Of a stretch of 55,000 bases of DNA, positions 41,456 through 51,527 are shown piece after piece. Numbering within the stretch: position 1 is the first letter of the stretch; the number at the start of each line of letters is the position of its first letter. Below the pieces are notes generated by a model. The model was given only the letters and a program-made list of their open reading frames with translations, was not told the DNA's origin and did no database searches. Location of the stretch: NCBI GenBank assembly GCA_014529385.2, contig CM043963.1, positions 82,650,912 to 82,705,911 of the forward strand, read 5' to 3'. The position numbers were made by a program, and so were the translations under genes. This stretch comes from Adiantum capillus-veneris (Eukaryota > Streptophyta > Polypodiopsida > Polypodiales > Pteridaceae).

Positions 41456-42482
41456 TTTGTTGCTAATCACATGTGTCATCAATGTGTGTAACTCCACCTA
41501 AAACTGCTTCATGTACTTCATTTTTAACTGTATTATGCACTTCAACTTCAACTGTAGTGTGATCTGCATCACCTGTTGCAGTATCCATTTGCACATCCAT
41601 TTGTACCTGCTGCTGCAAGTGTGCATACTGCTCCTTTAGCTCTGTATACTGTCTTTCCAAGATTAATTTCCTCCTTTGTCTCCTCCTCTGTAAAAGCTTA
41701 ATAAGGTTTACTCACAACATCATACATTTTAATTTGAATTTGTACCCAGACCCCTTTCATATACTCCATGACTTCCTTTTTCATTTTGTTTATATCCGTT
41801 GAGTTGACATACCAACCATCTACATTGAGCTCTTCATCAGACATGTCTCTAATCTTTTCTTCAACTTTCTTGCAAGCTGCAACCCTACTTAACAAGACCC
41901 TGTTTCTACTTTCCAATGTAGCATTGACAATAGACACTTCAGTTAGCTGTGATTGCAGTATCTGAAACCACTCCTCCTTCCACTGATAAATTTTTATTGA
42001 AGTCTTCTCTTTGAAAGACACCACCTGTTTATAGGATTTCAACTCATGTTGCATGAGTTCCTGACTTTCAGTCAATTCCTGAACTTTCTTGTTCAAAAGT
42101 TCTATTTCAGTCTGTTCCTTTTTATCCTTTAAAGCTCCCTCTTTAATCTGTTTCAGTTCACTATGCAGACCATCATTCTCCCTGCTCAAAAAGGTAAGAT
42201 CTAGAGATTGCTGCTCAACATGTTCTTAACTAGCTTTAGTGCAATTTGCACTTCATTCAATGACACAATAGAAAACTGAGCCTTAGAAATTATAGGCCTG
42301 TCCAGAATTTGATCCCAAAACTTTGCTAGAGGTTCTTGCTCTGCCAATTTGTCCTTTAATTTTGTGATCTTGAAACCTGTTTTAGTAGTTGAAGACATAG
42401 TAGGTTTGTCAGTCAAATGGACTGCAATGTCTGTAAATAAGTCTCCACACTCTTTATCCATTTTATTCTTTACTGCATCCAA
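41456..42482 (-). pseudogene. coiled-coil gene H, main part, interrupted by Copia E
   Basis: Three frames (42201-42482, 41698-42189, 41463-41660) joined by frameshifts form one long product. It begins MDAVKNKMDKECGDLF and continues KTGFKITKLKDKLAEQEPLA. A long helical, charged region follows, with heptad-like spacing (LLNKKVQELTESQELMQHEL, LSRVAACKKVEEKIRDM). The C-terminal part has LKEQYAHLQQQVQMDVQ and valine/glutamate repeats (VEVEVHNTV). The rest lies at 25444-25582 beyond E. I recognise no family. The palindrome-bearing leader upstream suggests a retroelement ORF rather than a cellular gene. Confidence 0.5.
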
Positions 42483-43480
42483 AGACTCTTGTTTTGAATA
42501 ATCTGCAGATAAAAGGTCTTGAACATCTCCATAGCTTCAAAAGTGACTAACCAACCCCACAGACCATGTAGTCACAAAAATCGGTGAATTCAAAGTCGAC
42601 AAAGCACATGAAGTGATGCCGACAAGACAAAACTTTACTAAATTCAATTTAAGACTTGTTTTAGGTGTATTGAACATGTTTATGTCAAAATTTATCAAGT
42701 TTAGCGAAAAAAGTTGACTGCTTTAAATAATTGCGATTATTTACTTTTGTAAATTTTTGGCTTGAAAATGGTACCTTCACATCACCTATCACTTGTACAC
42801 ACCTATTACATGCCACATTTCAAGTATGAGCAAAAATGATCAATGAAAACTTGGAAAATTGTCAAAAAACGCAAAGGAGTCCTTTCAAACCAATTTCTGA
42901 GTTATCAGTCATATTTTTTGATCCAAATCACCCCATATTTCATACACAGGGTCTACATCATGCCTAGAACCAAGTTGCACAAAAAAATGTTTATTTTGAA
43001 GAAAAAGTTAATAATCGCGATTATTTTCTTTTTTACCAAGATGGGGGGAAATTGCAACTTTGACTTCATGGGACCCAAGCACATGATGTCCTAAGCCCAC
43101 TGAGCAATCGAACAAATTTGGGGCTCAAAATCTCAAAATTTCTTTATATCTACTGTTTCAGAGACTGAAAGCCTAAATCTAGCACCATTTTCACCCTGTG
43201 CACTCAAATGAGCCCACATTTCACTCAGAGTATCTAATTGATATATATTTCAAGCCTATGATGCCAAAATTGCAAAATATTGGAAAAATTCATCAGCTGT
43301 AAATAATCACGATTATTTACTTTTGTTGCAAATTGTTGCTTGGACTTTATGATTTTGATCTTTACATGTTTTTATGCATCTATGCATGTTCAAAAATTGA
43401 TTTGAAGCAAATTGGACTCAATTTGTCAGCAATTCAGGTTGAAGGACATTTCAGAGAGGAATTTGCAAAAATTTTCTAAC
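42483..43480 (-). other. palindrome-bearing leader upstream of H
   Basis: About 1 kb with no coding frame, made of units of 284-292 bp, each with a 20-22-bp palindrome (listed separately). Segments between palindromes share wording with the G leader, for example a CCAAATxAxxCCAxATTTxATxCA-like stretch near 42915 and 43207. The T-rich side of each palindrome lies on its right, as in element G, which supports a minus-strand element belonging to H. I found no primer site or LTR on the right: near 43480 the sequence passes into the F region. Confidence 0.6.
42723..43320. repeat. palindrome family 2, three copies
   Basis: The consensus half-site is GTAAATAATCG followed by its reverse complement (22 bp, core CGCG). 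Copies: 42723-42744 (20-bp arms perfect, core TGCG), 43007-43028 (16-bp inner part perfect, core CGCG) and 43299-43320 (arms perfect over 22 bp, core CACG). Starts are 284 and 292 bp apart. The core variants TGCG and CACG are single deamination products of CGCG. Confidence 0.85.
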
Positions 43481-43860
43481 TTTGGCATTCTATTCACGTA
43501 ACAGGAGCAATGCAAGCTACGGAGAAAGCCAAGAAAAGGGTATCTCAAAAAGAAAAGCTGCAAGAGCTACCATAGTTTGAAAGTCAAACTAGGACACATT
43601 GAGGGTACATCTAGTTATCACCAATAGTGGTCCCTTAGTACATTGTCAGTCACCATGCTATATAGTCGTTGACTATTTTACTCAGTTAGATCATGCGAGA
43701 CCTAAATTTTATATGTAAGATAGAAGTATGATAGTTTTCTTCATTGATTGTCGTATAAGCATAGAAAGGGGGGGTCATATTACCTAATATGAGTCGTATA
43801 TAGGGGTTTTATCAAAGTTGTTCGCTCATAGGTGGCGTCTCATTTTGTATATAGAGTAAA
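43481..43860 (+). other. region before ORF F, no gene seen
   Basis: A short frame from the ATG at 43508 (MQATEKAKKRVSQKEKLQEL) ends after about 22 codons. The rest has stops in all frames. It may be the F leader. Confidence 0.3.
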
Positions 43861-44766
43861 TCCCCGGGGAAAGAGAACAATACCACAATTTTCATAGGCA
43901 GGTTTAAAAGTGAAGAAGGACATCAAGTAGAGCTGCAACTACTACCAAAAGAAATCTATGATGTCGCGGCAAAGCCAGACACAAAGGAGGCCAACAGAAG
44001 GCTCAGCCTTAGAGAATTCTATGACCAAGAACCATGTGGTGTATACTTCTAGAAAGCCTACAAGCTCTTGTCCACAATTAAGGAAGATGGATCAGCCCAA
44101 ATTACTGACCAACAAGGGAAGAAAGTCAAAGTAGTGATCACAAAGGAAATTGTGGCCGAGGCTTTGAAGTTGCCAACAGAGGGGATGACAATGAGGGCTC
44201 GAGATAGAAAGGTAGCAAGCACCTTCACCAAGGAGAATGCTGTAGCAACCTTTGCCGATCTCATCCGGAAGCAAATTGAAGAACCAGCACGGTTATATCA
44301 TCAACACTTTCATTTTCTAGCCAAAAGACCGCCAAGGTACACAACACCTAATCATGAAGTTGTGAGTACATTCACACAAGTGTTGAAGTTGACAACCAGG
44401 CAACCGATTGATCACGCGCAGTATGTGCTGTCAACACTAAAGGGCACCAAAAAAGAAGGTAAAATCACGTATCTGAGTGCACCTGAGGTATTGACAAGAA
44501 TAGCATACCATGCTATTGGCATGGCATACAATTTTTCACCTATCCCAGATCAGAACACATGGATTGTACCTGCCCAATCTTCTCCAAGAGCCACCCGCTC
44601 AACAAAGAGAGTTTACAAATATGATGAAGAGTCGATAGAAAGCTCTCATGAAGCACATAGCAGTGAAAGCTCAGACAACAAGGAAAGGCGAGCTAGAATA
44701 GAAGAGATGAAGAGAAAAGTAGTGGCTACTGGTGGCGGCACACCAAGAGGAACCTCAACAGAATAG
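43860..44766 (+). pseudogene. ORF F, N-terminal domain
   Basis: The frame is open from about 43858 (KSPGKENNTTIFIGRFKSEE, REFYDQEPCGVYF) to a TAG at 44050-44052, where related text would have Trp, and continues from the ATG at 44068 for 232 residues. Key parts: KKVKVVITKEIVAEALKLPT, ARLYHQHFHFLAKRPPRYTT, HEVVSTFTQVLKLTTRQPID, KEGKITYLSAPEVLTRIAYH. Such a block resembles the plant transposon protein domain often found in Gypsy ORF1 or flanking ORFs. The end is Ser/Glu-rich. The assignment is from memory of the pattern and not certain. Confidence 0.55.
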
Positions 44767-45610
44767 GTGAGGTTTCAAAGAGAGAAGCACACTTACGAAA
44801 GAAGCTGCGAAGCTGCAGGAGAGGACCCGCAAAAGTGAGTTCCTAAAGAGATAAAGGAACCTAGAACAAAGAACCCTACAGAAAAGAAGCAGAGGACCCC
44901 ACAAATTTTCTTGAAAGAATGTATGTAGAGACAAAAGCACTCAAGTTGAAAGAAGCTCAAGAAGATGAGAGAAAAGCACGAGAAGAGGCAGTAGAGCAAC
45001 AAACTCAAGCGGAGGCTATTTCACAAAGCGAGGCACAACAATATCAGGAGGAAATGTCTTCAAAGCCGACTTCACCTGCTATGGAACAAGAAGACCATTC
45101 GATGCCAAGCCCTCCACCTTCACCAATAGTTAGACCCACAGAGGGAGAGCAAGCCAAAGAGAAGGAGCCTGAACCGCAAGAAACAGCTGCCAGTTTTGAG
45201 CAACCAAGGGCAACAGAAATAGAGGTCACCCCTTCTACAACCACCCAACAAGAAACAACCGAGGCATCCATGAAGCGTCAAGAAGACAAAGCAACCGAGG
45301 CAACCGCATAGCCTCAAGGATAGGTAGAAACCCCACCACAGTCGCAAGCAACCGCCACAACCCCACCCAAGGAGCCACACACAGAAACTGCTAAAAATTC
45401 CACACAGCCTATAGAGCCAGAAGACTGACAGACAAATGATGAAGTTGTTCTACAAGTAAACGAATATGCCAAGCAGATGGAAGAGATGACAGAGAAAATG
45501 CGAACAGTAGCACTTAGCCGTACTACTAAGGCTAGAGAGCTGGAGATGGTTATCGATGCTCTACAAGGAAAACTAGAGGACATGATGAATGTCATCTCTG
45601 ATCTGCAAAG
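44767..45610 (+). pseudogene. ORF F, Glu/Pro/Thr-rich middle part
   Basis: The 44919-45311 frame and its continuation carry KLKEAQEDERKAREEAVEQQ, then Pro/Ser/Thr/Glu-rich text (MPSPPPSPIVRPTEGEQAKE). TAGs at 45309-45311 and 45321-45323 flank PQG and probably replace Gln codons. After a frame change, helical sequence EMTEKMRTVALSRTTKAREL follows, with a TAA near 45618. It is probably a disordered linker leading into the coiled coil. Confidence 0.45.
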
Positions 45611-46436
45611 ACAAATCTAAGAGCTGAGAGCTGAAGCTAAACAACAACAGCTAGCAAAAGAGAAGCAACAAAGGAAATGGAGGAATTGGGCGAACTTCTC
45701 ACGAAGCTATTAGATGCCTCTAAGACCAAAGACCAACAACTGACAGAGGTTACCAATGAACTCTTAACTACAAATTTGTTAGTACAAAAGATCCAAGTGC
45801 ATCTCGATGTAGCGAATGCTTCACTGCAATATTCAGAGCAAAGAATCAATGATCATGCAACCTTCCTGAGACATATAAGGGAAAATCCTATAGTTGCCTT
45901 GATCAAAGGTACCGATGAAGTATATAAGGCACTGGAAAAGAAAAATAAAGATCTTGAACTCGAGCTAAAGCTAGAGAAATCACAACAAAGAGACCTTGCA
46001 TTGATGCGGGTACAACGAGAAGAACATCTGCTCAAGGAGATAGCAGAGCTCAAGCGAGTCAATCAACTATTGCGAGATGGACATCCAGACATGCAAGAAG
46101 AAGCTGGTACCTCAGATCAACCAAGCATTGAAATTCCCTCAGTCTCTTTCGCTGAGATGGAAAAACAGTCGGCATAAGGACTACGAGGAGAGGAATATTT
46201 TGAGGTACCAATAACAGATGCTGAGCAAGTGCCAATGGTCCAGCTGTCTAAAGCTGAAGAATATGTACTTAAGGAGCAGGTTGCTCAAGAGGCATATGAA
46301 CAATGGAAAGCAATGATGGATTGGGAGTTGAGACTTCTCCATTCAGTCAACATTACTCAACTCACTTCCAACCAAATCAATGCACAATGGCATCAACAAT
46401 CATTGCCACATCCTTTGATCAAAAGGTAGAACTTTT
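45611..46436 (+). pseudogene. ORF F, coiled-coil part
   Basis: Frame 45677-46177 is almost entirely helical: MEELGELLTKLLDASKTKDQ, LLVQKIQVHLDVANASLQYS, YKALEKKNKDLELELKLEKS, LLKEIAELKRVNQLLRDG. It ends with an acidic piece and TAA (46175-46177). The same frame continues (46229-46429) with QEAYEQWKAMMDWELRLLHS. Hydrophobic spacing suggests a parallel coiled coil of about 130 residues. It recalls H but I see no direct sequence match. Confidence 0.5.
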
Positions 46437-47226
46437 ACAAGTCAAAGAAAGATTATATAAAGATATGTAGGAAGAAGGCGTAGAGGAAGTCCACCTCAAG
46501 TGGAGAAAGAGCTGGCTGAACAAGAATCCATGTTATTTGATTCTGTTCACAAGAGCATCTGCAGCACTTCAGAAAGACCCGACCTTTTGTCATGTACCTC
46601 GGGTAAGGACGTGGCAAGCATATGAAGCAATGACTAAGAAGCGACCTACATGGCTCAACTATCCAAGATTGCCAGCACCAGAAAAGGGAACACCGATAGA
46701 GGAATACATGGTAAAAACCCTAATGAGCACCATGACATTCTTCAAAAGCCTCCTTGATCTCTCATGTTCTATGCTCTACAAAATTTACCGAATGCTGCTC
46801 ACATGCATTGAAGCTTTTCACGAGCCACAGCAAGCAGGAGCATCGTGGATGTCATTCCTTGAGGGCAATAAGGGTATTTGCTACGACCTAAGCGGCTAAC
46901 CTTCCAAAGAAGTCCTTTATGGATTCTACGCCCGATGCATGTTCTTGCCTTCTAGCAATATGTTGGGGTTCGAGGAAGCGTTCTATACAGGGTTCTTCAC
47001 TTAGCGAACAAGATATTTGGGCTAGTGATAAGCAACCTAACCTCCAGATTTGTTGGCTAATCAGCCATTGAGCTCAAAAACAAGGTCACCATGCAATTCT
47101 TGCAGGTTTCAGACAAAGAAAGAAAGATCAGATATGAGAAAGCCTTACATGCACTTAAAGACCGTCTCGCTAGTCGTTAACCCGAAGATTACTTCAGCCC
47201 ATAAAGCTGTGTCAAGGGACGACACA
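46437..47226 (+). pseudogene. ORF F, C-terminal part
   Basis: Frame 46537-46899 gives TRASAALQKDPTFCHVPRVR, KKRPTWLNYPRLPAPEKGTP and MTFFKSLLDLSCSMLYKIYR, rich in Trp, Pro and Leu. The upstream text (EEVHLKWRKSWLNKNPCYL) belongs to it. After TAA at 46897-46899 further coding-like fragments continue (YGFYARCMFLPSSNMLGFEE) to about 47000. The domain is unknown to me. It is followed by the polypurine tract, so it is the last coding part of the element. Confidence 0.45.
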
Positions 47227-47243
47227 GGCGAGGAGGGGGGAAA
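47227..47243 (+). promoter_or_regulatory. polypurine tract before the F LTR
   Basis: GCGAGGAGGGGGGAAA lies directly before TGTTAGCAGC, the typical arrangement of a tract and a 3' LTR. Confidence 0.7.
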
Positions 47244-47637
47244 TGTTAGCAGCAAGCTAACTCGGATACCATTTTTCGAAGATCTCACTGTAAAAACATT
47301 TATTATTTTGATGAATCGGGACTATTGTAACTCCTATTTTTCAGATAAATATTGTAATTGATGAGCCAAGGCTACAAGCTTCCAGATTGTATCAACCTGT
47401 CTTTAGTTAGAGCTCCCAGATTATTAGTTTTGACCACCAAAAACCTTGGGTAAGGTATAAAAGCCAATTTTTGTAAGTTTTTCATAAGTTTTGGATAATA
47501 GAAACACACCGTGAGCTAACGACGCTTACTTCTCTCCTTCTCCCACTTCCTACTCCCTCCCCGGTTGTCACATTGTAGTCGCGTCTGTTGCATTGCAACT
47601 GCAGGTAAGAGCTCTACGCATTGACGTAAATATTTCA
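47244..47637 (+). mobile_element. 3' LTR of element F
   Basis: It starts TGTTAGCAGCAAGC after the purine tract. A TATA box is inside (47456-47463, TATAAAAG). The right end is set at ATTTCA (47637) by the TG...CA rule but is uncertain. A TGGTGTCGTCGACCC sequence at 47655-47669 could be a primer site, which would imply a further unit to the right. No second copy is in the window. Confidence 0.55.
47456..47463 (+). promoter_or_regulatory. TATA box of the F LTR
   Basis: TATAAAAG in the context AAGGTATAAAAGCC, about 210 bp from the LTR start. Confidence 0.6.
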
Positions 47638-48400
47638 TGGGATTTTGTAGCTTTTGGTGTCGTCGACCCGCGGCCTAATTTCATCATAAGTAGGAATTTA
47701 CACTTCAAAATAAAAAACTAAGTATAGGCGGGATATTGGGGCATCATTGCTAAGCATTTAAATGTATTATGGGTCAAAAATGACTAGGTCAAAAACTCAC
47801 TGTGTGATTTTTGCACTTGATCTAAAGTGAGATTTGAGACCATAAGCATGTGTGCTGAGGTCTTATAAAGATGTCCTAGAAGTTTCGTGACGTTTGGATG
47901 TCGTTTGATGCTGTAACATATGTGATTTGTTTGCCGATGAGCGATTAGCTTTTGGTGATTTTTGTCACTGAGTGTAGCTTGAGTTAGATGCGAGTTATTT
48001 GTTGTTTTCCAAGAGATTGACAACCTCTTGTAGCTTCTATGAACTAGTCGAGTCAGCTTCGTTCCATGGATTGACAATTTATTCGTGGTTGTCTCTATGT
48101 CTGCAATAAGGTAGGAGTGAGGTTAGACACCCGTCCCACAATAACCCACGATCATGTCCATGTGCCTTTTTCCTTAGTTTCATTCTTATTGCACCCAGAG
48201 TCTTCATAGAGGGTATACCAAAATCCTAACCTAAACTATGCTCAGAACCACTACAATCACCATCATCATGACCCAACACTCAAATTTGGTAGCTTAGGGG
48301 AATCATGAACTTTTTACTTCAATTTTCTTGATACATTTATAAGCTAGTACAAGTGATTCTTTCACACAACTTGCCACTCCATGGATTCTCACCATAACCT
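47638..48400. other. no gene seen
   Basis: Apart from the possible primer site at 47655, I see no motif. A minus-strand frame of 97 codons at 47784-48077 is His/Thr/Ser-rich without recognisable features. Confidence 0.4.
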
Positions 48401-48412
48401 GCACTAGGTAAC

Positions 48413-48800
48413 CCTTGGGGCCCACTCAAAACCTTTGATTGTGCAACTGTATTTTTTGTTGCCACATTACCTCTTACATTAGTCCCTAAATCATCCTTAC
48501 ATCGCCATACCAACTCATCATTTCATAAAAAACAATATCTTTTCTCACCCTACCTTCATTTGCAATAGGATTGTAACATTTATACCCTTTTTGCTCAAAG
48601 GAGTATCCAATGAACACACATTTTTTGCTTTTAGACCACGCTTACTTCTTAGCTTATATGGCACATGCACATAAGCAATACATCCTATCACTTGGAACTT
48701 TGATACATTTTTTTTTTCACCGCAAAACATCTCGTTGGTGTCATATCATGTACCACACTAGTAGAGGTCTTCTTCATAATGTAAACACCTATAGCCATAG
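48413..48800 (-). pseudogene. pol: Copia integrase relic
   Basis: It follows the same order as Copia E 26840-27230: the minus strand encodes FQVIGCIAYVHVPYKLRSK, matching HLKVFGCIAYVHVPDELRRK of E, then a decayed copy of KCILVGYSLEQKGYKCYNP and the linker. Stops and indels are frequent. It is an older Copia of a family near E. Confidence 0.75.
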
Positions 48801-48977
48801 CCAATTAGGGTTGCATGGATGCACACACATCTTGGAGAAGATGAAGAAGCTCAAGGCGCATAAAAGAGAGTATATTTCTCCTATCTCCACCTTTTTTCAC
48901 ATATACCTCCCAGTAGCAGTATATGGAGTCTGTTTGATAAAGTGACTTGCACAAAATGAGTGCAACTATTGTGATGC

Positions 48978-49137
48978 AAAATAGGCATACCTATTTTTCA
49001 AGGTGGCCTATGCATTCCAATTTGCAACTTTAGAACATACTTATGTTGTTGGTGCTATTTGGAGTGCTTTAGTAAGCTTGGATGTGGTGTGGAGTTGGGG
49101 TTCAAACTTGTCAAACCAAAATAGGCGTGTCTATTTT
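48978..49137. repeat. palindrome family 3, two copies
   Basis: Copy 1 (48978-48997): arms AAAATAGG and CCTATTTT around CATA. Copy 2 (49118-49137): the same arms around CGTG with one changed base; its arms extend to AACCAAAATAG/CTATTTTGGTT, giving 28 bp (49114-49141). The copies start exactly 140 bp apart. Both cores are what C-to-T and G-to-A changes would make of CGCG. Confidence 0.7.
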
Positions 49138-49492
49138 GGTTTTAGCCAGAATGTGGTCGGATGCAATTTCTTTAAGCACATATGAAACAATAACTACTAT
49201 TTTACTTAACCTACTCCTATGATAAAGAAACCAAAGTTTCTCAAATTTACCATCCTAGCTTGGTATTATCCTCACTAGCTCATCTCCAGTCTCAAGGATT
49301 ATCCAACAACCCATTTCCTAACTAGCCTACAACTACCAATGTCCCTAGCAAGTCCCCAATACCCTACCCAGTAAGCGATTTTCTCCCTAGCTATGAAAAA
49401 TAAAAATGATGATTATTGTAGATAAAAATAAAGGAAATAATGGATTGCATGTGTGATTGCATTCGTTTTTTCCCTAGTTTACGTTGCCTCGT

Positions 49493-49515
49493 CCTCGAAA
49501 ATGGCATCAAAATGT
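49493..49515 (-). promoter_or_regulatory. relic Asp-type primer site of element K
   Basis: The plus strand reads CTCGAAAATGGCATCA then AAATGTG. Compared with the end of the Asp tRNA (CCCGGCAACGGCGCCA), all but one of the differences are transitions. It has the same layout as the C primer site (ACGGCACCAAAAATGTG). Confidence 0.4.
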
Positions 49516-50330
49516 GGGTGATGTGCGAAGCCTCACCATATCGATAGTAGAAAGCAAGAATCATAGACACATAAAATGTCAATCCGTGGGATGTAGCTAA
49601 CCCGAATAGTGCATGGGGACTACAAGAGGTTGCTAACCTCTCCAAAAAGCCTAGTCTTTCTTACTAATCCAAAATGCTAATCTCAAGTGTATATTTAACA
49701 CCAAAATCTAGTCCACATTCCTAAAAGCCTCTAGTGATGGTTAGTGATAGCTATAGTACTTTGAATGTGCACACACTTGCTGCAAGAATAGGCCACACCA
49801 TAATAGACATCCCAACAACTTGGAAAAATTAGACATGTTTTATACAACCCATTTTTAGCAGGTCCATTTGGGCACTTAAAGCGATTCTAGCATCCTTTGC
49901 TCTATCTACTTCAATACTCGAAACTTGATTTAGATGTGCTAAACAATGGTTACGAGTAAAAATGGAACTTAGATAGACGTACCAAAACTTAAACTTACAT
50001 GAAAGGAGAGAGTTTACACTTGCAAGCATGTATCTACACTTGGAATCACACTGCCACACCATACGAGAGAGATACAAATGGAAGAAGCAAGAGAGTAGTC
50101 ACAAATAGCAACAATAGTCGTACGCTCACTTTGTTTTATCCAGAAACTTAGGTTGTTTTTGCAAAATTTAGCTTTTATACCTTAGCCAAGGTTAAAAAAT
50201 GATGGTTTACCTCAAACTTGGGGTAAAGTGGTGGAGATCACATCTAAGTAATGAACATTTACAATTTGGAAGCTCGTGGTCCTAGTTACCAATTGTATAT
50301 CTTTGAATGCGTAAAAGAAAGTACAATTTT
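49516..50330 (-). mobile_element. relic LTR of element K, related to the G LTR
   Basis: It starts TGTGGGTGATG after the relic primer site. Around 50150-50280 it shares an ordered series of short matches with the G LTR at 3680-3790: CTTAG-CCAAGGTT against CTAAGGCTACCTTAGGTT, then TTTACAATTTGGAAG against TTTACAATCTGGAAG. The minus strand has GGTATAAAAGC near 50175, a TATA box at a position similar to that in G. The right end is not determined. The palindrome pair to its left stands where the G leader would be. Confidence 0.45.
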
Positions 50331-51227
50331 GGACTCGATAGGATTTGTTTTCATAAATGAAGAGAAAATTAAAAAAAAAGGCTTAAAATGATAGGAAATA
50401 GTAGAGATAATAGCTAGGGTGCTAGCAATCATAATCATAGCCATGAAATCCAACATCACATATAGCACTCATTACCATAGGGGCATCAAACTTCCATAAG
50501 CGGAATAGATCGCCATAAATAGAAATCTTGTCATGCATAATCATGAGAGTAGAAGCTTTATTTGATGCATAAATCCCAAGTCAATGCACGTAACCTAGGA
50601 AAAATTGCATCAAAACAAGATACCTAAAGTGTCATACATGGTAAGATCTCAACATACCATAAACTGGCATTAACTGTGCATAGACCACGTCAACACAAAA
50701 TGCATAAGATACAATCAGCCCCAAATATTTTTGAGTACTCATGCACCTCATCAAGAGAGTATGAACTTGAAAACATGTCAATTGGAAGCTCCATAACTAC
50801 TTCAAAAGTAAACTTTGATTCACAATTCTCTTTGCATTCAACAAGAGCTCTTCACCTACATACATATATGTTCTGCTAATACCTTGTGCTCTCACTTGTG
50901 ATGCCATAAACAAGTCTCTACTCAATAAAATTTTAGCTTAAGAAAACACATTACAAGTCTCCTTTCTAATTGCCACATGCAACTTCAGTACCCACATAAG
51001 GAAAGGAGACCACTTACCAACTGTCTTGGACCAAAGGACCCATTTCCTTTGCGACGGCATATAGTTTTTGTTTAGTGATGGTTTTATTTTCTTTGTCATC
51101 TTGAAGGAGTGAAGTGGCCATGGTTTGTTTGCTACACATATCTGCACTTTTTGGCTCTTGCTTGCTAGTCAATGCCAAATACCTTTGTGACCATGGGTCC
51201 GGTCTTGTTTGTGAGTGATTTAGACAT
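50331..51227. other. no gene seen
   Basis: AT-rich sequence with short frames only. The minus frame at 51014-51268 (LLQDDKENKTITKQKLYAVA) has no recognised domain. Confidence 0.4.
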
Positions 51228-51403
51228 GCCATCATGGAGTTGTGATAGTGTGCACAATGGTGAATCAAAATTTAAAATTATGCATCTCAAGTGAATGCCT
51301 AATGTGATCCTATATGCCATCATAGTGTTGTTATAGTGTGTGCCGTGGTGAATCAAATGTCAAAATTATGCATCTCAAGTGAATGCCTATGTGCCTATAT
51401 ATT
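51228..51403. repeat. 88-bp tandem duplication
   Basis: The unit starting GCCATCAT begins at 51228 and 51316. Both contain ATTATGCATCTCAAGTGAA. The copies differ at about ten positions. Confidence 0.8.
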
Positions 51404-51527
51404 TATCTTATCATTTTAGGCATTTATTTTCCTTATTTGACATGAGTCTATGTAGAGCACTTCCTATGAGAGGTATCTAACTCCCCCAAAGTATTAATTC
51501 ACTCACAATCAAAGCACATTGACAGTT

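Noticed and set aside
49391-49645. 84-residue minus ORF
   Set aside because: It overlaps the relic primer site and LTR start of K and has no recognisable domain.
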